From: Nostoc sp. CHAB 5844
GTDB lineage: Bacteria; Cyanobacteriota; Cyanobacteriia; Cyanobacteriales; Nostocaceae
DNA: 64,000 nucleotides
Direction of reading: 5' to 3'
Assembly (NCBI RefSeq): GCF_020829595.1
Contig: NZ_JAIVFW010000029.1
Coordinates: 1 to 64,000, forward strand
Shown here: positions 25,967-35,392 of the stretch, in pieces
How the letters are laid out: the number at the start of each line of letters is the position of its first letter
Position numbering within the stretch: the first letter of the stretch is position 1
Notes under the pieces: generated by a model
Database searches by the model: none
What the model was told of the DNA's origin: nothing
Seen by the model: only the letters and a program-made list of their open reading frames with translations
Translations under genes and position numbers: made by a program

Positions 25967-27601
25967 CTATTCTTGAAGTTGTAAAAAAACACCACTTTTA
26001 AGTGCGTTTGTTTCGCTACCGTAGCTGCTGACTGTGAGCGATCGCCAGCTATTAAAAAATGGTTTACCTAATACTTCTATAAGTTTCAGAACTGGGATTT
26101 GTCGTTCTAAAACTCCTTGACTTTTTGCCCAATCTAGATATACATATCCTTGGTTAGGTTGCCCAATCGCAGCTACACTATTTTGAAAATTGCGATCGCT
26201 GATTAAGGATTTTTCTTTACCTGCGAGAACTTCGTTCATGGTTGCCAAGTCAGATGCGAAAATTTCGTAATTGTCTAAGGTTGTGTATATGCCTTGGGCT
26301 GTAGCTTCAATGGTGAATGCTGGTCGGTCTTTAGCTTCGGTTTGTTTAGCTGTTAACTTTGTCCAAGCAGAGATTTTTTGTTTATCTAAACTCAGAGAAC
26401 TAGTCGTCAGTCCATTTGCGGTTGCGATCGCATCTAATTTAGCAATACCTTCCGGTACACCCTCAATTTTCTCTACAACAAAAACCCAATCGGGGAGAGT
26501 TTGTCCTTCACGAGGTAAAAGTGCGATCGCATATTCTCCTTTCACCCAGCTAAAAATATCTTGAGCAAAGTTGATACCCCAAGTTTTCTGCACATCGGTT
26601 AATGGTTGTACTAATCTGGAAATCACATCTGTTCCAGAACCAGAGATAGCTGTTTTCATTTGTGTCCAGAATTTGGCTAAGTCGCTGTCACCCAAGTTGC
26701 TTAAATTTGAACCGGAAATTGCCAATCCCGCCGATGCTGGTATATATTTTAATGCCTCGACTGGTTTCACTAGTGGCGATGATGGTGGCGTGAGTTCTAA
26801 TGAGGTTAAAAAGCTAGTTTCCGCTAATAAGCCTTTAGGGTTCAAGCCAAGAGAAATAATTTCACTGTCGTAGGTTGGTTCTGGTAGTTCTAAACCTTGC
26901 CATTGGGCAATGATGGTAAAATTTAAGAAAGCAAGCGCTAAGGAAGCTTGAGGTAATTGCTGGAGAGCTTTTTGATATTGAGGAGAACTAGTTAAATTCA
27001 GGTCGGGTACTTGGACGTTGTTAATAGCATCCTTGACCACGTTGGGGTCATTGCCAAATAACACAAAGCCATCACCAACCACTGCGGCGGCTAGTTGGCT
27101 GTCGTATAGCACCTTGACACCTTGATATTCTTCGGTATCTAAATTAGCGCCAGCTAATACCCGTTTAGAAAATAGCAACTCGACAAACTCGCGGCTTTTG
27201 TCTTGTTTATTGGTGGCTAAAGCCATGAGATATCCTGGCTGCTTGCCGTTGGCCGAATCGCGGTCTAAATCTGTGGTGGTGACAGCTAGGGTAATTTCGT
27301 TACCTAGCCAAGGCTGAATATCTTTTTGATAATCTATGCCACTTTTAGCCAATAAACTAGTTTTGATTTGAGAAATTTCTCCTTCCCGTTCCAAGACTTG
27401 CAAACGGTCGGGGTTGGTGAGTAACGATACCATCACCGGAGATAGTTTCGACACGAAGATGGCTGCACCAGGCTGGGAGGTGGAGGCGACTAGATTCACG
27501 GGACTTTTGGTAAAAAACCAAAAACCTGCGATCGCAATTAATAACAGTGCGATCGCACCAGCCACTATAAAACCAAAAAAAGAGCTTTGTCTATTAATCA
27601 T
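25967..27601 (-). CDS. DUF3352 domain-containing membrane-anchored protein
   Basis: 544 residues. An N-terminal membrane anchor (FFGFIVAGAIALLLIAIAGFWFF, residues 8-30) precedes a large extracytoplasmic domain with the DUF3352 pattern: VSKLSPVMVSLLTNPDRLQVLE, LGNEITLAVTTTDLD, GYLMALATNKQDKSREFVELL, VLFGNDPNVVKDAI. The family is abundant in cyanobacteria and its biochemical role is unknown. Full length, no defects. Confidence 0.85.
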   Translation of the reverse strand: MINRQSSFFGFIVAGAIALLLIAIAGFWFFTKSPVNLVASTSQPGAAIFVSKLSPVMVSLLTNPDRLQVLEREGEISQIKTSLLAKSGIDYQKDIQPWLGNEITLAVTTTDLDRDSANGKQPGYLMALATNKQDKSREFVELLFSKRVLAGANLDTEEYQGVKVLYDSQLAAAVVGDGFVLFGNDPNVVKDAINNVQVPDLNLTSSPQYQKALQQLPQASLALAFLNFTIIAQWQGLELPEPTYDSEIISLGLNPKGLLAETSFLTSLELTPPSSPLVKPVEALKYIPASAGLAISGSNLSNLGDSDLAKFWTQMKTAISGSGTDVISRLVQPLTDVQKTWGINFAQDIFSWVKGEYAIALLPREGQTLPDWVFVVEKIEGVPEGIAKLDAIATANGLTTSSLSLDKQKISAWTKLTAKQTEAKDRPAFTIEATAQGIYTTLDNYEIFASDLATMNEVLAGKEKSLISDRNFQNSVAAIGQPNQGYVYLDWAKSQGVLERQIPVLKLIEVLGKPFFNSWRSLTVSSYGSETNALKSGVFLQLQE

Positions 27602-27647
27602 AAACCTATTAAATACTCTGTTTCACAGCCATTTAACCAGAATTATC

Positions 27648-27795
27648 GGACTTACGCATGGAGACGAAAAATTAGGGTTTAGGGAAGGGTGCAGAGGTAT
27701 AAGGGTATCTGGGTGTAGGGAAAACGAAGATTCTATTCCCCTACACTCTTACCCACCTACACCCAGTCTTACCAGACAATCTTGAGCGTAAGTCC
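27648..27795. repeat. MITE-like element with 10-bp terminal inverted repeats
   Basis: GGACTTACGC at 27648-27657 is the exact inverse of GCGTAAGTCC at 27786-27795; the 148-bp interior is GGGTGTAGG/CCTACACCC-rich and itself partly inverted. Non-coding. The size and ends fit a miniature inverted-repeat transposable element. Confidence 0.8.
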
Positions 27796-27876
27796 TAAGT
27801 TACTGGGAATGGATGCTCATGCTAAGGGAAAGATTTTCTGTCAACATAAATGTATAAGCTCGTTTACAAAAACTTC

Positions 27877-28236
27877 ATGACAGATAAATCTTTTGGTCAA
27901 CCCATGACTCAGATTAGTGTTGAGGAATTAGCAGAACGTTTAGTTGCTGGTGATGCAAGTATTCAGTTAGTAGATGTGCGTGAACCCCAAGAATTAGCGA
28001 TCGCTAGTCTACCTGGGTTTGTCAACTTACCATTGAGTGAATTTACCGACTGGAACCAACAAATTTTCGCCATGTTAAATCCTGAAGCGGAAACCCTCGT
28101 ACTTTGCCACCACGGTGTTCGTTCTGCTCAGATGTGTCAGTGGTTGGTTGCTCAAGGATTTACCAATGTCAAAAATATTGCAGGCGGTATCGCCGCCTAT
28201 TCGCAACTCGTTGACCCAGCAATTCCACAATACTAA
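27877..28236 (+). CDS. Rhodanese-like sulfurtransferase
   Basis: About 119 residues from ATG 27877 (MTDKSFGQ); other in-frame starts are 27850 and 27904 and none has a clear Shine-Dalgarno. A single rhodanese domain: QLVDVREPQELAIASLPGFVNLPLSEF, then the active-site loop LVLCHHGVRSAQM with catalytic Cys, and GFTNVKNIAGGIAAYS. It would transfer or bind persulfide sulfur in the cytoplasm; the physiological substrate cannot be told from sequence. Confidence 0.9.
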   Translation: MTDKSFGQPMTQISVEELAERLVAGDASIQLVDVREPQELAIASLPGFVNLPLSEFTDWNQQIFAMLNPEAETLVLCHHGVRSAQMCQWLVAQGFTNVKNIAGGIAAYSQLVDPAIPQY

Positions 28237-28619
28237 AAGGGTCATTGGTCAAAAGTTATTCTCCCCTGCGCCCTTGCACCCTTACCTCCCTACCCCCTAA
28301 TCCCCACACCACACAATCAGCATTTACCCTGACGACATCTATCTTAAATGGTGAGAAAAATAAGTATCTAACAATACAACTTATTCGGTTCATTTATGGG
28401 AAGATACCTAATAATTAAAAAATTTTAAATTGTAAAAAAGCTTTTTGGCTGGAAATTATTGATTGGTTTAGAATTAGCAATCTAACAATGTTGCTGTAAG
28501 TAACTATAATAGAAATAAATATTTTGCTATCTTAATTAATTAATATTAATCTTTTTTTGCATTAACTCAAAAAATTTTTCAAACTTTACTTAACATTTGC
28601 TTTCAGTAATAAATACCTT
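28237..28619. promoter_or_regulatory. hrcA upstream region
   Basis: About 380 AT-rich bases ahead of hrcA. I looked for a CIRCE operator (TTAGCACTC-N9-GAGTGCTAA) and did not find one. The AT-rich block just before 28620 presumably holds the promoter. No gene seen. Confidence 0.4.
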
Positions 28620-29696
28620 ATGGAAGTCCAGTTGACAAATCGACAACAGCACATACTTTGGGCAACAGTACGTCACTACATTGCTACAGCAGAACCTGTT
28701 GGCTCAAAGGTTTTGGTTGAAGAGTATGACCTTGGCGTTAGCTCGGCCACAATTCGCAATGTGATGGGTGTATTAGAAAAATCTGGGCTACTTTATCAAC
28801 CACACACCTCAGCAGGCAGAATACCTTCCGACTCAGGCTATCGCATCTATGTTGACCAGTTAATTACACCTTGTGAAACTGTAGCTAAAGCAGTTGAACT
28901 ATCATTTCAAGAACGTCTTCATTGGGAAGATTGGAGTTTAGAAGCGTTGATTCACGGGGCAGCGCAGATATTAGCTACATTGAGTGGTTGTATTAGCTTG
29001 ATTACTATGCCGCAAACTTCAACAGCATTGGTGCGACATTTGCAATTGCTGCAAATTGAAGGCGGACGCATCATGTTGATTGTGGTGACAGATAGCTATG
29101 AAACTCATTCTAAATTGATGGATTTAACTCCAAAAAATCAAGATTCCCAACTTGATCCTGAAGTAATTGACCGTGAGTTGCAGATTGTTTCTAACTTTTT
29201 AAATAGCCACTTGCGTGGGCGGAGTTTATTAGAAATAGCTAACTTAGATTGGAGTCAATTAGATCAAGAATTTCAACGTTATGGAGAATTCTTAAAAAGT
29301 TCAGTTGCTGAATTAAGTCGTCGCACTCAAACACCAACTACAACACAGATTATGGTGCGGGGTGTAGCCGAAGTCTTGCGTCAGCCAGAATTTTCGCAAT
29401 TGCAGCAAGTCAAAACTATTATGCAATTGCTAGAAGAAGAACAAGACAAACTATGGCAATTAATTTTTGATGAACCAGAGATAGAAGATGTAAGTAAATC
29501 TAGGGTAACGGTGCGAATTGGTGCCGAAAACCCACTAGAGCCGATACGTACCTGTAGCTTAATTTCTTCTACCTATCGCCGAGGTTCTGTACCGATAGGT
29601 AGCGTCGGGGTTTTAGGGCCAACACGGCTAGATTACGAAAGTGCGATCGCAGTAGTAGCAGCAGCAGCAGATTACTTATCAGAAGCTTTCAGTTAA
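28620..29696 (+). CDS. hrcA: Heat-inducible transcription repressor HrcA
   Basis: 358 residues. N-terminal winged helix: [71 protein letters not shown] is the diagnostic HrcA block. The middle is GAF-like and the C-terminus has [31 protein letters not shown]. It represses chaperonin genes through CIRCE operators elsewhere. Monocistronic here; no groES, dnaK or grpE nearby. Confidence 0.95.
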   Translation: MEVQLTNRQQHILWATVRHYIATAEPVGSKVLVEEYDLGVSSATIRNVMGVLEKSGLLYQPHTSAGRIPSDSGYRIYVDQLITPCETVAKAVELSFQERLHWEDWSLEALIHGAAQILATLSGCISLITMPQTSTALVRHLQLLQIEGGRIMLIVVTDSYETHSKLMDLTPKNQDSQLDPEVIDRELQIVSNFLNSHLRGRSLLEIANLDWSQLDQEFQRYGEFLKSSVAELSRRTQTPTTTQIMVRGVAEVLRQPEFSQLQQVKTIMQLLEEEQDKLWQLIFDEPEIEDVSKSRVTVRIGAENPLEPIRTCSLISSTYRRGSVPIGSVGVLGPTRLDYESAIAVVAAAADYLSEAFS

Positions 29697-29908
29697 CAGC
29701 TTTTTTAGCAATCACATTGACTCAATTTAGATATTTAATCACCCTTGATGATTTAGCTTCATCTGGGTTTTAATAGAGTTTCTTACTTCATGCATTTCTA
29801 CTTTACATCAATACCGGAGTCTCATCCGGAAAACTATAACTTTGTTTAGCGAAATGCATTTTCTGAGGAAGAATTAAACATTTAAGCTCTGGTCAAAGGA
29901 TTCAGTCA

Positions 29909-30643
29909 ATGATAGAAGCTGTAGGATTGTTAATGACCGGATTTTGGTTGTTCATGCTTTATGACTGTATTCGCAACGAACCGGAGAGGCAATTATGGCT
30001 ATGGATTTTGATTTTTGTTAACTTTCCTGGTGCCATCATTTACTTTTTCACGCGCTGGATACCGCGAGGAAATATCCCACTTCCCAATTATTTTAGTCGC
30101 TGGACACGTAGCCGTGAACTATGGACAGCAGAAGCGCAAGCAAAAAGTATTGGCAAAGCTCATCAGTATGTGAATTTGGGTAATCTGCTTTGTGATATGG
30201 GAATGTTTGATAAAGCAGAAGCCGCCTACAAGCAAGCTTTAGAAAAGGAAGCCGATAACCTGCAAGCGCTTTGGGGTACAGCATTTATTAATGTTAAAAA
30301 CCAAAAATTTGTCTCAGCTAAAGAATATTTACAAACTCTATTAAAAATAGACCCAGATTATAAATATGGTGATGCCTCTTTAATTTATGGAGAAACGCTG
30401 TTTGCCTTACAAGAATTTGATACTGCCAAACAGCATTTAGAAAAACACATCAAAAATTGGAGTCATCCACAAGCTTATATTATCTTGGCTAAAATTTTCT
30501 CTCAACAGGGGGATGTTGAGGCAGCACGTAATTATCTTGAAACAATTATCGTTAAAATTAAAGGCTCTTCTTACTTTCACTACAAACGTAATCGGCATTT
30601 TATAGGTCAAGCAGAAAAACTATTGAGAACTCTTAAACGTTAA
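29909..30643 (+). CDS. Membrane-anchored TPR protein
   Basis: 244 residues. N-terminal two hydrophobic helices (GLLMTGFWLFMLYDC, LWLWILIFVNFPGAIIYFFTRW) form a phospholipase-D-N-terminal-like membrane hairpin. Then TPR units: YVNLGNLLCDMGMFDKAEAAYKQAL, ALWGTAFINVKNQKFVSAKEYL, IYGETLFALQEFDTAKQHL. A scaffold at the membrane; partner unknown. Confidence 0.8.
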   Translation: MIEAVGLLMTGFWLFMLYDCIRNEPERQLWLWILIFVNFPGAIIYFFTRWIPRGNIPLPNYFSRWTRSRELWTAEAQAKSIGKAHQYVNLGNLLCDMGMFDKAEAAYKQALEKEADNLQALWGTAFINVKNQKFVSAKEYLQTLLKIDPDYKYGDASLIYGETLFALQEFDTAKQHLEKHIKNWSHPQAYIILAKIFSQQGDVEAARNYLETIIVKIKGSSYFHYKRNRHFIGQAEKLLRTLKR

Positions 30644-30874
30644 AATAAATTTATTTTGGTTCTTCAGTAGCTAGTATGCCAAAAGTATAGTCAAAAAGGT
30701 AAACAAAAATTAAGATATATATCAAATACTGAGCAAAAACCTTGTGTTTCAGGGTTTACATCTGGAGCAAATTTTTCGTGAAATGGTATAAGGGTGTGGG
30801 GTATGTTAGGAATAAAGTCCTAACGCACCTTACTATTGTTGTACTAAAATCCAAAATGGTATGAGGCGCTAATT

Positions 30875-31309
30875 ATGGAAGAATTATTAAATCTAAAAGA
30901 ATTACTGCTTCAAGGTAATATCCCAGGAGCATTAATTATAGTAGAAGAATTAGAAGAAATGAGCCGCAATGACATCATCAAAACGATTCGTAGCTATGCA
31001 GTAATTCTGCTGTTACATCTAATTAAACAACAGGCAGAAAAACGCACGACTCGTTCTTGGGATGTCTCTACTCGCAATTCAGTACGAGAAATTCAACGAG
31101 AAAATAAGCGGCGAAAAGCAGGAGGTTATTACCTCACGCCAGAAGAACTAAGGCAAACTTTAGCAGAAGCTTATTTAAATGCCATTGATCAAGCTTCTTT
31201 AGAAGTAGAAGAAGGTCGTTATGAACCAGAAGAATTAGAAAACCTAGTTAACAGTGAAGAAATTATTAATCGTGCTTTAGATTTAATATCACCAGGAGAT
31301 TCAAATTAA
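30875..31309 (+). CDS. DUF29 family protein
   Basis: 144 residues. Seen: MEELLNLKELLLQGNIPGALIIVEELEEMSRNDIIKTIRSYAVILLLHLIKQQAEKR then RSWDVSTRNSVREIQRENKRRKAGGYYLTPEEL, the DUF29 pattern common in cyanobacteria. All-helical, cytoplasmic, function unknown. Its stop codon directly abuts the TTG start of tlyA, so the two are probably translated from one mRNA. Confidence 0.85.
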   Translation: MEELLNLKELLLQGNIPGALIIVEELEEMSRNDIIKTIRSYAVILLLHLIKQQAEKRTTRSWDVSTRNSVREIQRENKRRKAGGYYLTPEELRQTLAEAYLNAIDQASLEVEEGRYEPEELENLVNSEEIINRALDLISPGDSN

Positions 31310-32128
31310 TTGGTTAAACAAAGGCTCGATACATTATTAGTAGAGTTAAATTTATGTACTTCTCGCGCTTTAGCACAAAGACTAATTCAAGCGGGGGAAA
31401 TTACTGTTAATGAACAGATAGTTGATAAGCCAGGGACAGAAGTAGATATTGCGGCGCAAATCAAAGTTAAAGAGCGATCGCGTTTTGTTTCCCGTGGCGG
31501 CGATAAACTAGCAAAAGCTTTGGAAGTATTCGCTATTTCTACCGCTGGACGAGTTTGCATAGATGGTGGAATTTCCACAGGCGGCTTTACTGATTGTCTA
31601 CTCCAAGCTGGAGCCAGTTTAGTTTATGGTATTGATGTGGGTTATGGTCAAGTTGATTGGCGGTTGCGGAACGATGCGCGAGTGATTTTGCGAGAACGCA
31701 CAAATTTACGACAACTACAACCCGAACAATTGTATAGTGAAGGCGATCGCATTCCTGATTTAGCGGTGGTGGATGTATCGTTTATTTCCTTAACCAAGAT
31801 TTTGCCTGCGCTGTGGCAATTAACTCAAGCTCCCCGTGAAGCGGTATTGTTGGTAAAGCCACAATTTGAAGTGGGAAAATCCCGTGTCGGCAAAAAAGGT
31901 GTTGTGCGCGATCCCGACGACCAAGCCGATGCTATTTTTCGGGTATTACAAGCCGCTGATCAATTAGGCTGGAAATACAAAGGCTTAACTTGGTCGCCCA
32001 TTACAGGCCCGGCTGGGAATGTAGAATATCTTTTGTGGTTAGGGATGGAAAGTGAAACACCACCGCCAAATTTAGAGATAATTAAGCAATTGACGAAATC
32101 AGCAATGGCTGATTTACGCGAGCATTAA
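31310..32128 (+). CDS. tlyA: TlyA family rRNA (cytidine-2'-O)-methyltransferase/haemolysin A
   Basis: 272 residues. N-terminal S4 RNA-binding domain (RLDTLLVELNLCTSRALAQRLIQAGEITVN), then an FtsJ-type Rossmann methyltransferase with SRGGDKLAKAL, CIDGGISTGGFTDCLLQAGA, GIDVGYGQVDW and AVVDVSFISLTKILPAL. Likely modifies 16S and/or 23S rRNA. Start codon TTG, directly abutting the upstream stop. The stop codon overlaps that of cp12 on the opposite strand by 4 bp. Confidence 0.92.
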   Translation: MVKQRLDTLLVELNLCTSRALAQRLIQAGEITVNEQIVDKPGTEVDIAAQIKVKERSRFVSRGGDKLAKALEVFAISTAGRVCIDGGISTGGFTDCLLQAGASLVYGIDVGYGQVDWRLRNDARVILRERTNLRQLQPEQLYSEGDRIPDLAVVDVSFISLTKILPALWQLTQAPREAVLLVKPQFEVGKSRVGKKGVVRDPDDQADAIFRVLQAADQLGWKYKGLTWSPITGPAGNVEYLLWLGMESETPPPNLEIIKQLTKSAMADLREH

Positions 32129-32403
32129 ACATCGTAGATGAGACACTCAAGAGCGCCTGGATTTTGATCGCAAAAGCTTTCCAGAGAGGTTCTGCTGTGT
32201 TTTGCTTGCTGTTTATGAGATTTTTCGGCTTGTAATTCTTCGACGATATCCCAAGCGACAGCACAGTTAGAAGAACCATCGCCGTTCATTTCACAAGCTG
32301 AACGAGCTTCTGCAATAGCTTCTAAAATGGCTTGCTCAATGGTTTTGGTTCCATTTTGCTCAGAGTGATTTGCAGTCTCGAATCTGTCGTAGGTTGCTGT
32401 CAT
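32125..32403 (-). CDS. cp12: CP12 domain protein, Calvin-cycle regulator
   Basis: 92 residues. The C-terminal 70 match CP12: an N-terminal Cys pair (SACEMNGDGSSNCAVAWDIVEELQAEKSH, with the core AWD-VEEL motif) and C-terminal Cys pair (SLESFCDQNPGALECLIYDV). CP12 is a disordered redox switch that binds GAPDH and phosphoribulokinase in the dark. The N-terminal 20 residues are extra. Both disulfide pairs are intact. The stop overlaps that of tlyA convergently. Confidence 0.95.
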   Translation of the reverse strand: MTATYDRFETANHSEQNGTKTIEQAILEAIAEARSACEMNGDGSSNCAVAWDIVEELQAEKSHKQQAKHSRTSLESFCDQNPGALECLIYDV

Positions 32404-33031
32404 GATAAATCTACCTTTGTTTACTGAGATAGAGATGAGGTGTGCGCTACTGAATCAATACAGGAGCTAGGAGCTAACACTTTTAGTTTAGATAAGCTGA
32501 AAAAAGATTGCGGTGGTGAACGCCGTCTTTTAATAAACTAAATTGATTGGGATTTCCCTCTTGTCATTTTTGATGCAAAACGATAAGAAGTCTGAAGTCT
32601 GAAAGTACAAAACCTATAGCCTTCTACGCAAACTATCTCAAAACCCGCACAGGCAGTCACTGATCTTGTCGAAGTGCAGGTTTAGTTTGTATAGCCCCAG
32701 ACTGAAGTCTGAGGGCTATTTGTGCCTGCATAGCTGTGTCCGGCTATAAATTTCATAATTCACGCCGTGTGCAACTTTCTTTCAAACCTAATCTCCAACC
32801 CCTTCCCTACGAGGGAAGGAGAGCAAGAATCAAAGCCTCCTCCTGGCAGGGGAGAGGTTTGGAGAGGGGTTTCCAAAAGTAAGTTGCACATCGCGTTAAT
32901 TCACATTTCAGAATTCATACTTTAATGTTGCCGTCTAAATTGGCATTTAAGCGGAATTATCAGCAGAATTTGATACAAGTTGACGAAGACTTATGAACGG
33001 CAACAATTATTTAAATAATTCTTAGAAATTC
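32404..33031. other. Intergenic region upstream of cp12 with repeats
   Basis: About 630 bases, no gene. The cp12 promoter should lie in 32404-32550. A hairpin lies at 32691-32719 (ATAGCCC-CAGAC against GTCTG-AGGGCTAT, with one bulged base), then the MITE-like element at 32768-32890. Confidence 0.6.
32768..32890. repeat. MITE-like element with 10-bp terminal inverted repeats
   Basis: TGTGCAACTT at 32768-32777 is the exact inverse of AAGTTGCACA at 32881-32890. The interior has partly inverted CTCCAACCCC and GGAGAGGGGTTT blocks that would fold into a long hairpin. 123 bp, non-coding. Confidence 0.8.
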
Positions 33032-34381
33032 TCAATATTTTAAACCTAATTCTTGTTGCAAACGATACAGAATTGTATTTTGGTCAACTTGAGAGAGAAT
33101 TTCTTGAATGACAGTACTAGCTCCTAATTGTCCCCAAGTGCAGCCTTTTTCGAGATAAACTTGGGCGGCTTTGCCGACAGCGTAAGCACCATAACCAGCA
33201 ATTCCCGCTTGAGCGATCGCACTGCCAGCAAAGCCAGTAATATTAACTGGATTATCACCAAAGGCGATCGCCGCAGTACTTTTACCTAATCCTAATACAA
33301 AACTACTGCCTAATTCTCCTAGTAATAAACCGCCAGAACTCAGCAAGATAGTTTTGAAAATTTTTCCGGCTTCATAGCTAGTCATCGGTAAACCATACAA
33401 CCGCGCCAAGGCACGAATTAAAGCTAAATCAGCAAAAGTTCCGCCGATAATATCTAAAAAAGCGATGGGGTTGAGTGCTACTGCTAAAGCCTTATACTTT
33501 GTAAATTGCCAGATAATTGCTTCTGCTTCTTGTTCGCGTAAATGAAGAGTTTTTTGCGTGATCGCGGCTTCTGCTTCCCGTGCTTGCACAAGTGCATTTA
33601 AAGCCAGGAGCGATCGGCCTTCACGATTGAGAATATTTAAAATTGTCTGCTGAAGTTCGTCGATTTGTGGTGGTGGTGTTTCCCATTCATAACTCACACG
33701 TCCATCAGGCCATTCCACTCGCACTTCCATCGGTGCAGGTTCCGCCGCCACCATGACAATTTCATCAGGTAACAAAGGCTTGGCTTGCCGATATCCTGCA
33801 CCAAGCTGTTGTAAATTTTGGTAAATTGCGGCTCTGTCTGTATCTGGGTAAAGGTCGATTTTGTTAAATACCAAAATCAGGGGTTTTTGCGCCTGACGTA
33901 AATCTAGCAATGCTTGATATTCAGTCCGAGTGATATCACCAGACACAACAAATAAAATCAAATCTGCTTGACGCGCCACTTCTTTTGCCATTTGCGCCCG
34001 TGACTCCCCAGCAATTTCATCTAGTCCGGGAGTATCAATTAACTCAACTACTATCTTGCCGCCTGGTGGTTGCCATCTCACAGAACGCGGCCATTGAGTC
34101 ACACCATTTAAAGGCCCAGTTTGCAGAACCTTCTCACCTAGCAAAGCATTCAATACTGCTGATTTTCCACGACTCACCAAACCAAACGCAGCAATTTTAA
34201 TTAAATTAGAGTCTAGTTTATTGAGTGTGGCATTCAAAGCGTCTAATTCTGGCTTCACCAAACCTGCTAATTCTGGGTTCGACGATAAATGTCCTGACTT
34301 GCGAAGATATCCATACCAAGATAACGCTTGTCTAAGACTGGCGCGGGCGCGGTTTAAATGTGTTTCTTCCAGATTACGCAC
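33032..34381 (-). CDS. Dynamin/Era-like GTPase with DUF697 domain
   Basis: 449 residues. G1 GLVSRGKSAVLNALLG, G3 DTPGLDE, G4 NKIDLY identify an Era/dynamin-like P-loop GTPase (about 55-210). After a helical stalk comes a DUF697-type membrane-associating region with Gly/Ala-rich hydrophobic helices (SGGLLLGELGSSFVLGLG, GFAGSAIAQAGIAGYGAYAVG). Common in cyanobacteria, probably membrane-linked; exact role unknown. Confidence 0.85.
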   Translation of the reverse strand: MRNLEETHLNRARASLRQALSWYGYLRKSGHLSSNPELAGLVKPELDALNATLNKLDSNLIKIAAFGLVSRGKSAVLNALLGEKVLQTGPLNGVTQWPRSVRWQPPGGKIVVELIDTPGLDEIAGESRAQMAKEVARQADLILFVVSGDITRTEYQALLDLRQAQKPLILVFNKIDLYPDTDRAAIYQNLQQLGAGYRQAKPLLPDEIVMVAAEPAPMEVRVEWPDGRVSYEWETPPPQIDELQQTILNILNREGRSLLALNALVQAREAEAAITQKTLHLREQEAEAIIWQFTKYKALAVALNPIAFLDIIGGTFADLALIRALARLYGLPMTSYEAGKIFKTILLSSGGLLLGELGSSFVLGLGKSTAAIAFGDNPVNITGFAGSAIAQAGIAGYGAYAVGKAAQVYLEKGCTWGQLGASTVIQEILSQVDQNTILYRLQQELGLKY

Positions 34382-34460
34382 AAAGTTTTAAGGTTGAACA
34401 AACAACAGGCTATATCTCTATTTTGCTTTAATTTCTAGCCTGTCTGTGTTATTTGTCAAT

Positions 34461-34637
34461 TCATATGTTGCACCTAGCCCCGACGAATGGAATTCGCGAC
34501 TAAACAAACGTAGACGCTTTGCGGCTTCCCGCAGGGTAGTCTGCCTACGGGGACTAACGCAAAATTAAGGCTTTTGAGCCTGCGTAGGCAGGCTTTGCTG
34601 ATATAGCCGCGACTTCAGTCGTCGGGTGCAATATGTG
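34461..34637. repeat. Dispersed repeat element with inverted ends
   Basis: A GC-rich patch in the gap between genes. The left end (CATATGTTGCACC..CCCCGACGA) is roughly the inverse of the right end (GTCGTCGGGTGCAATATG). The inside has CGTAGACGCTTTGCGGCTTC and CTGCGTAGGCAGG segments typical of Nostoc dispersed repeats. Non-coding. Confidence 0.6.
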
Positions 34638-34639
34638 TG

Positions 34640-35203
34640 TCAACGAATAAACGCCTTGTAGTTTGCAATTTTACTCGCCAATCTTGCCGCCAGAAACCCA
34701 CTGGCATCTTTCAAAGCTTCATAAATCTGCATACCTTCTTCTCGATACTTGGTAATTTTCTCTTGATTCCAGTAATGAGGCGGTGCTTGCAGGTTACTAA
34801 TTCTATCTGCTAACTTTACCATCCAGATTTCTAGGGGTTGTTGTTTGATTCGATTTAAACTATCTGCCATTTGGAGATGTTTCGCCAGACTATTGTCTTT
34901 GGTTAATGCAAGTACACCTTTAGCTACTGCTTCACCAAACTCAGCTTTGATTTGCTCAAAAGTTGTCTCAGTGTCTTCGATGGTATCATGCAAAATTGCA
35001 CATTGAATTGCCAGATCACCGTCAGCCTCTTTTTCCACACTTAAGGCTGCAATTACTTCCATGCTCACAAAACTGAGGTGCGTAATATAAGGCAGTTCTG
35101 AACCAGGCATCTTTTGGTTTTGATGTGCGATCGCAGCAAATTTATAAGCCTTGATGTAACTTTCTGGCGACCAGTTTTGTGAACTGAGTTGGTATTGATT
35201 CAT
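34640..35203 (-). CDS. HD-domain phosphohydrolase (SpoT-hydrolase-like)
   Basis: About 187 residues from ATG 35203 (MNQYQLSSQNW); a longer frame to 35239 lacks support. HD motifs: AYKFAAIAHQNQKMPGSELPYITHL (first His), CAILHDTIEDTETTFEQI (HD pair plus ED), and KLADRISNL. This is the pattern of the RelA/SpoT ppGpp hydrolase domain as a small stand-alone enzyme. Substrate cannot be told. Divergent from the RNA array that follows; a BlaI/MecI-like palindrome lies 84 bp upstream, so the two may be co-regulated (inference). Confidence 0.85.
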   Translation of the reverse strand: MNQYQLSSQNWSPESYIKAYKFAAIAHQNQKMPGSELPYITHLSFVSMEVIAALSVEKEADGDLAIQCAILHDTIEDTETTFEQIKAEFGEAVAKGVLALTKDNSLAKHLQMADSLNRIKQQPLEIWMVKLADRISNLQAPPHYWNQEKITKYREEGMQIYEALKDASGFLAARLASKIANYKAFIR

Positions 35204-35286
35204 ATTCTTGAATATTTGTCTAGACTCTGTAATCTGCACTCAAGTAATAGTAGTTAAACTACCCTCTTGACATTGTGTACGTTTTA

Positions 35287-35302
35287 TACTACAAATGTAG
35301 TA
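35287..35302. promoter_or_regulatory. BlaI/MecI-type operator palindrome
   Basis: TACTACAAATGTAGTA is a near-perfect dyad whose arms extend to 11 bp (35283-35306). It matches the TACA..TGTA core of BlaI/MecI/CopY-family repressor operators. It lies between the divergent HD hydrolase gene and the RNA array, so it may gate one or both. No such repressor is encoded in the window. Confidence 0.6.
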
Positions 35303-35392
35303 TAAACAAAACAAGCTACTCAAAAGGCAAAAGCAAATCCTTTCAGAACCTTGACAACTGCATAAAAGCTACCTTCAGCATTGCCCATTTTT

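Noticed and set aside
28237-28619. CIRCE operator upstream of hrcA
   Set aside because: No TTAGCACTC-N9-GAGTGCTAA-like inverted repeat is present.
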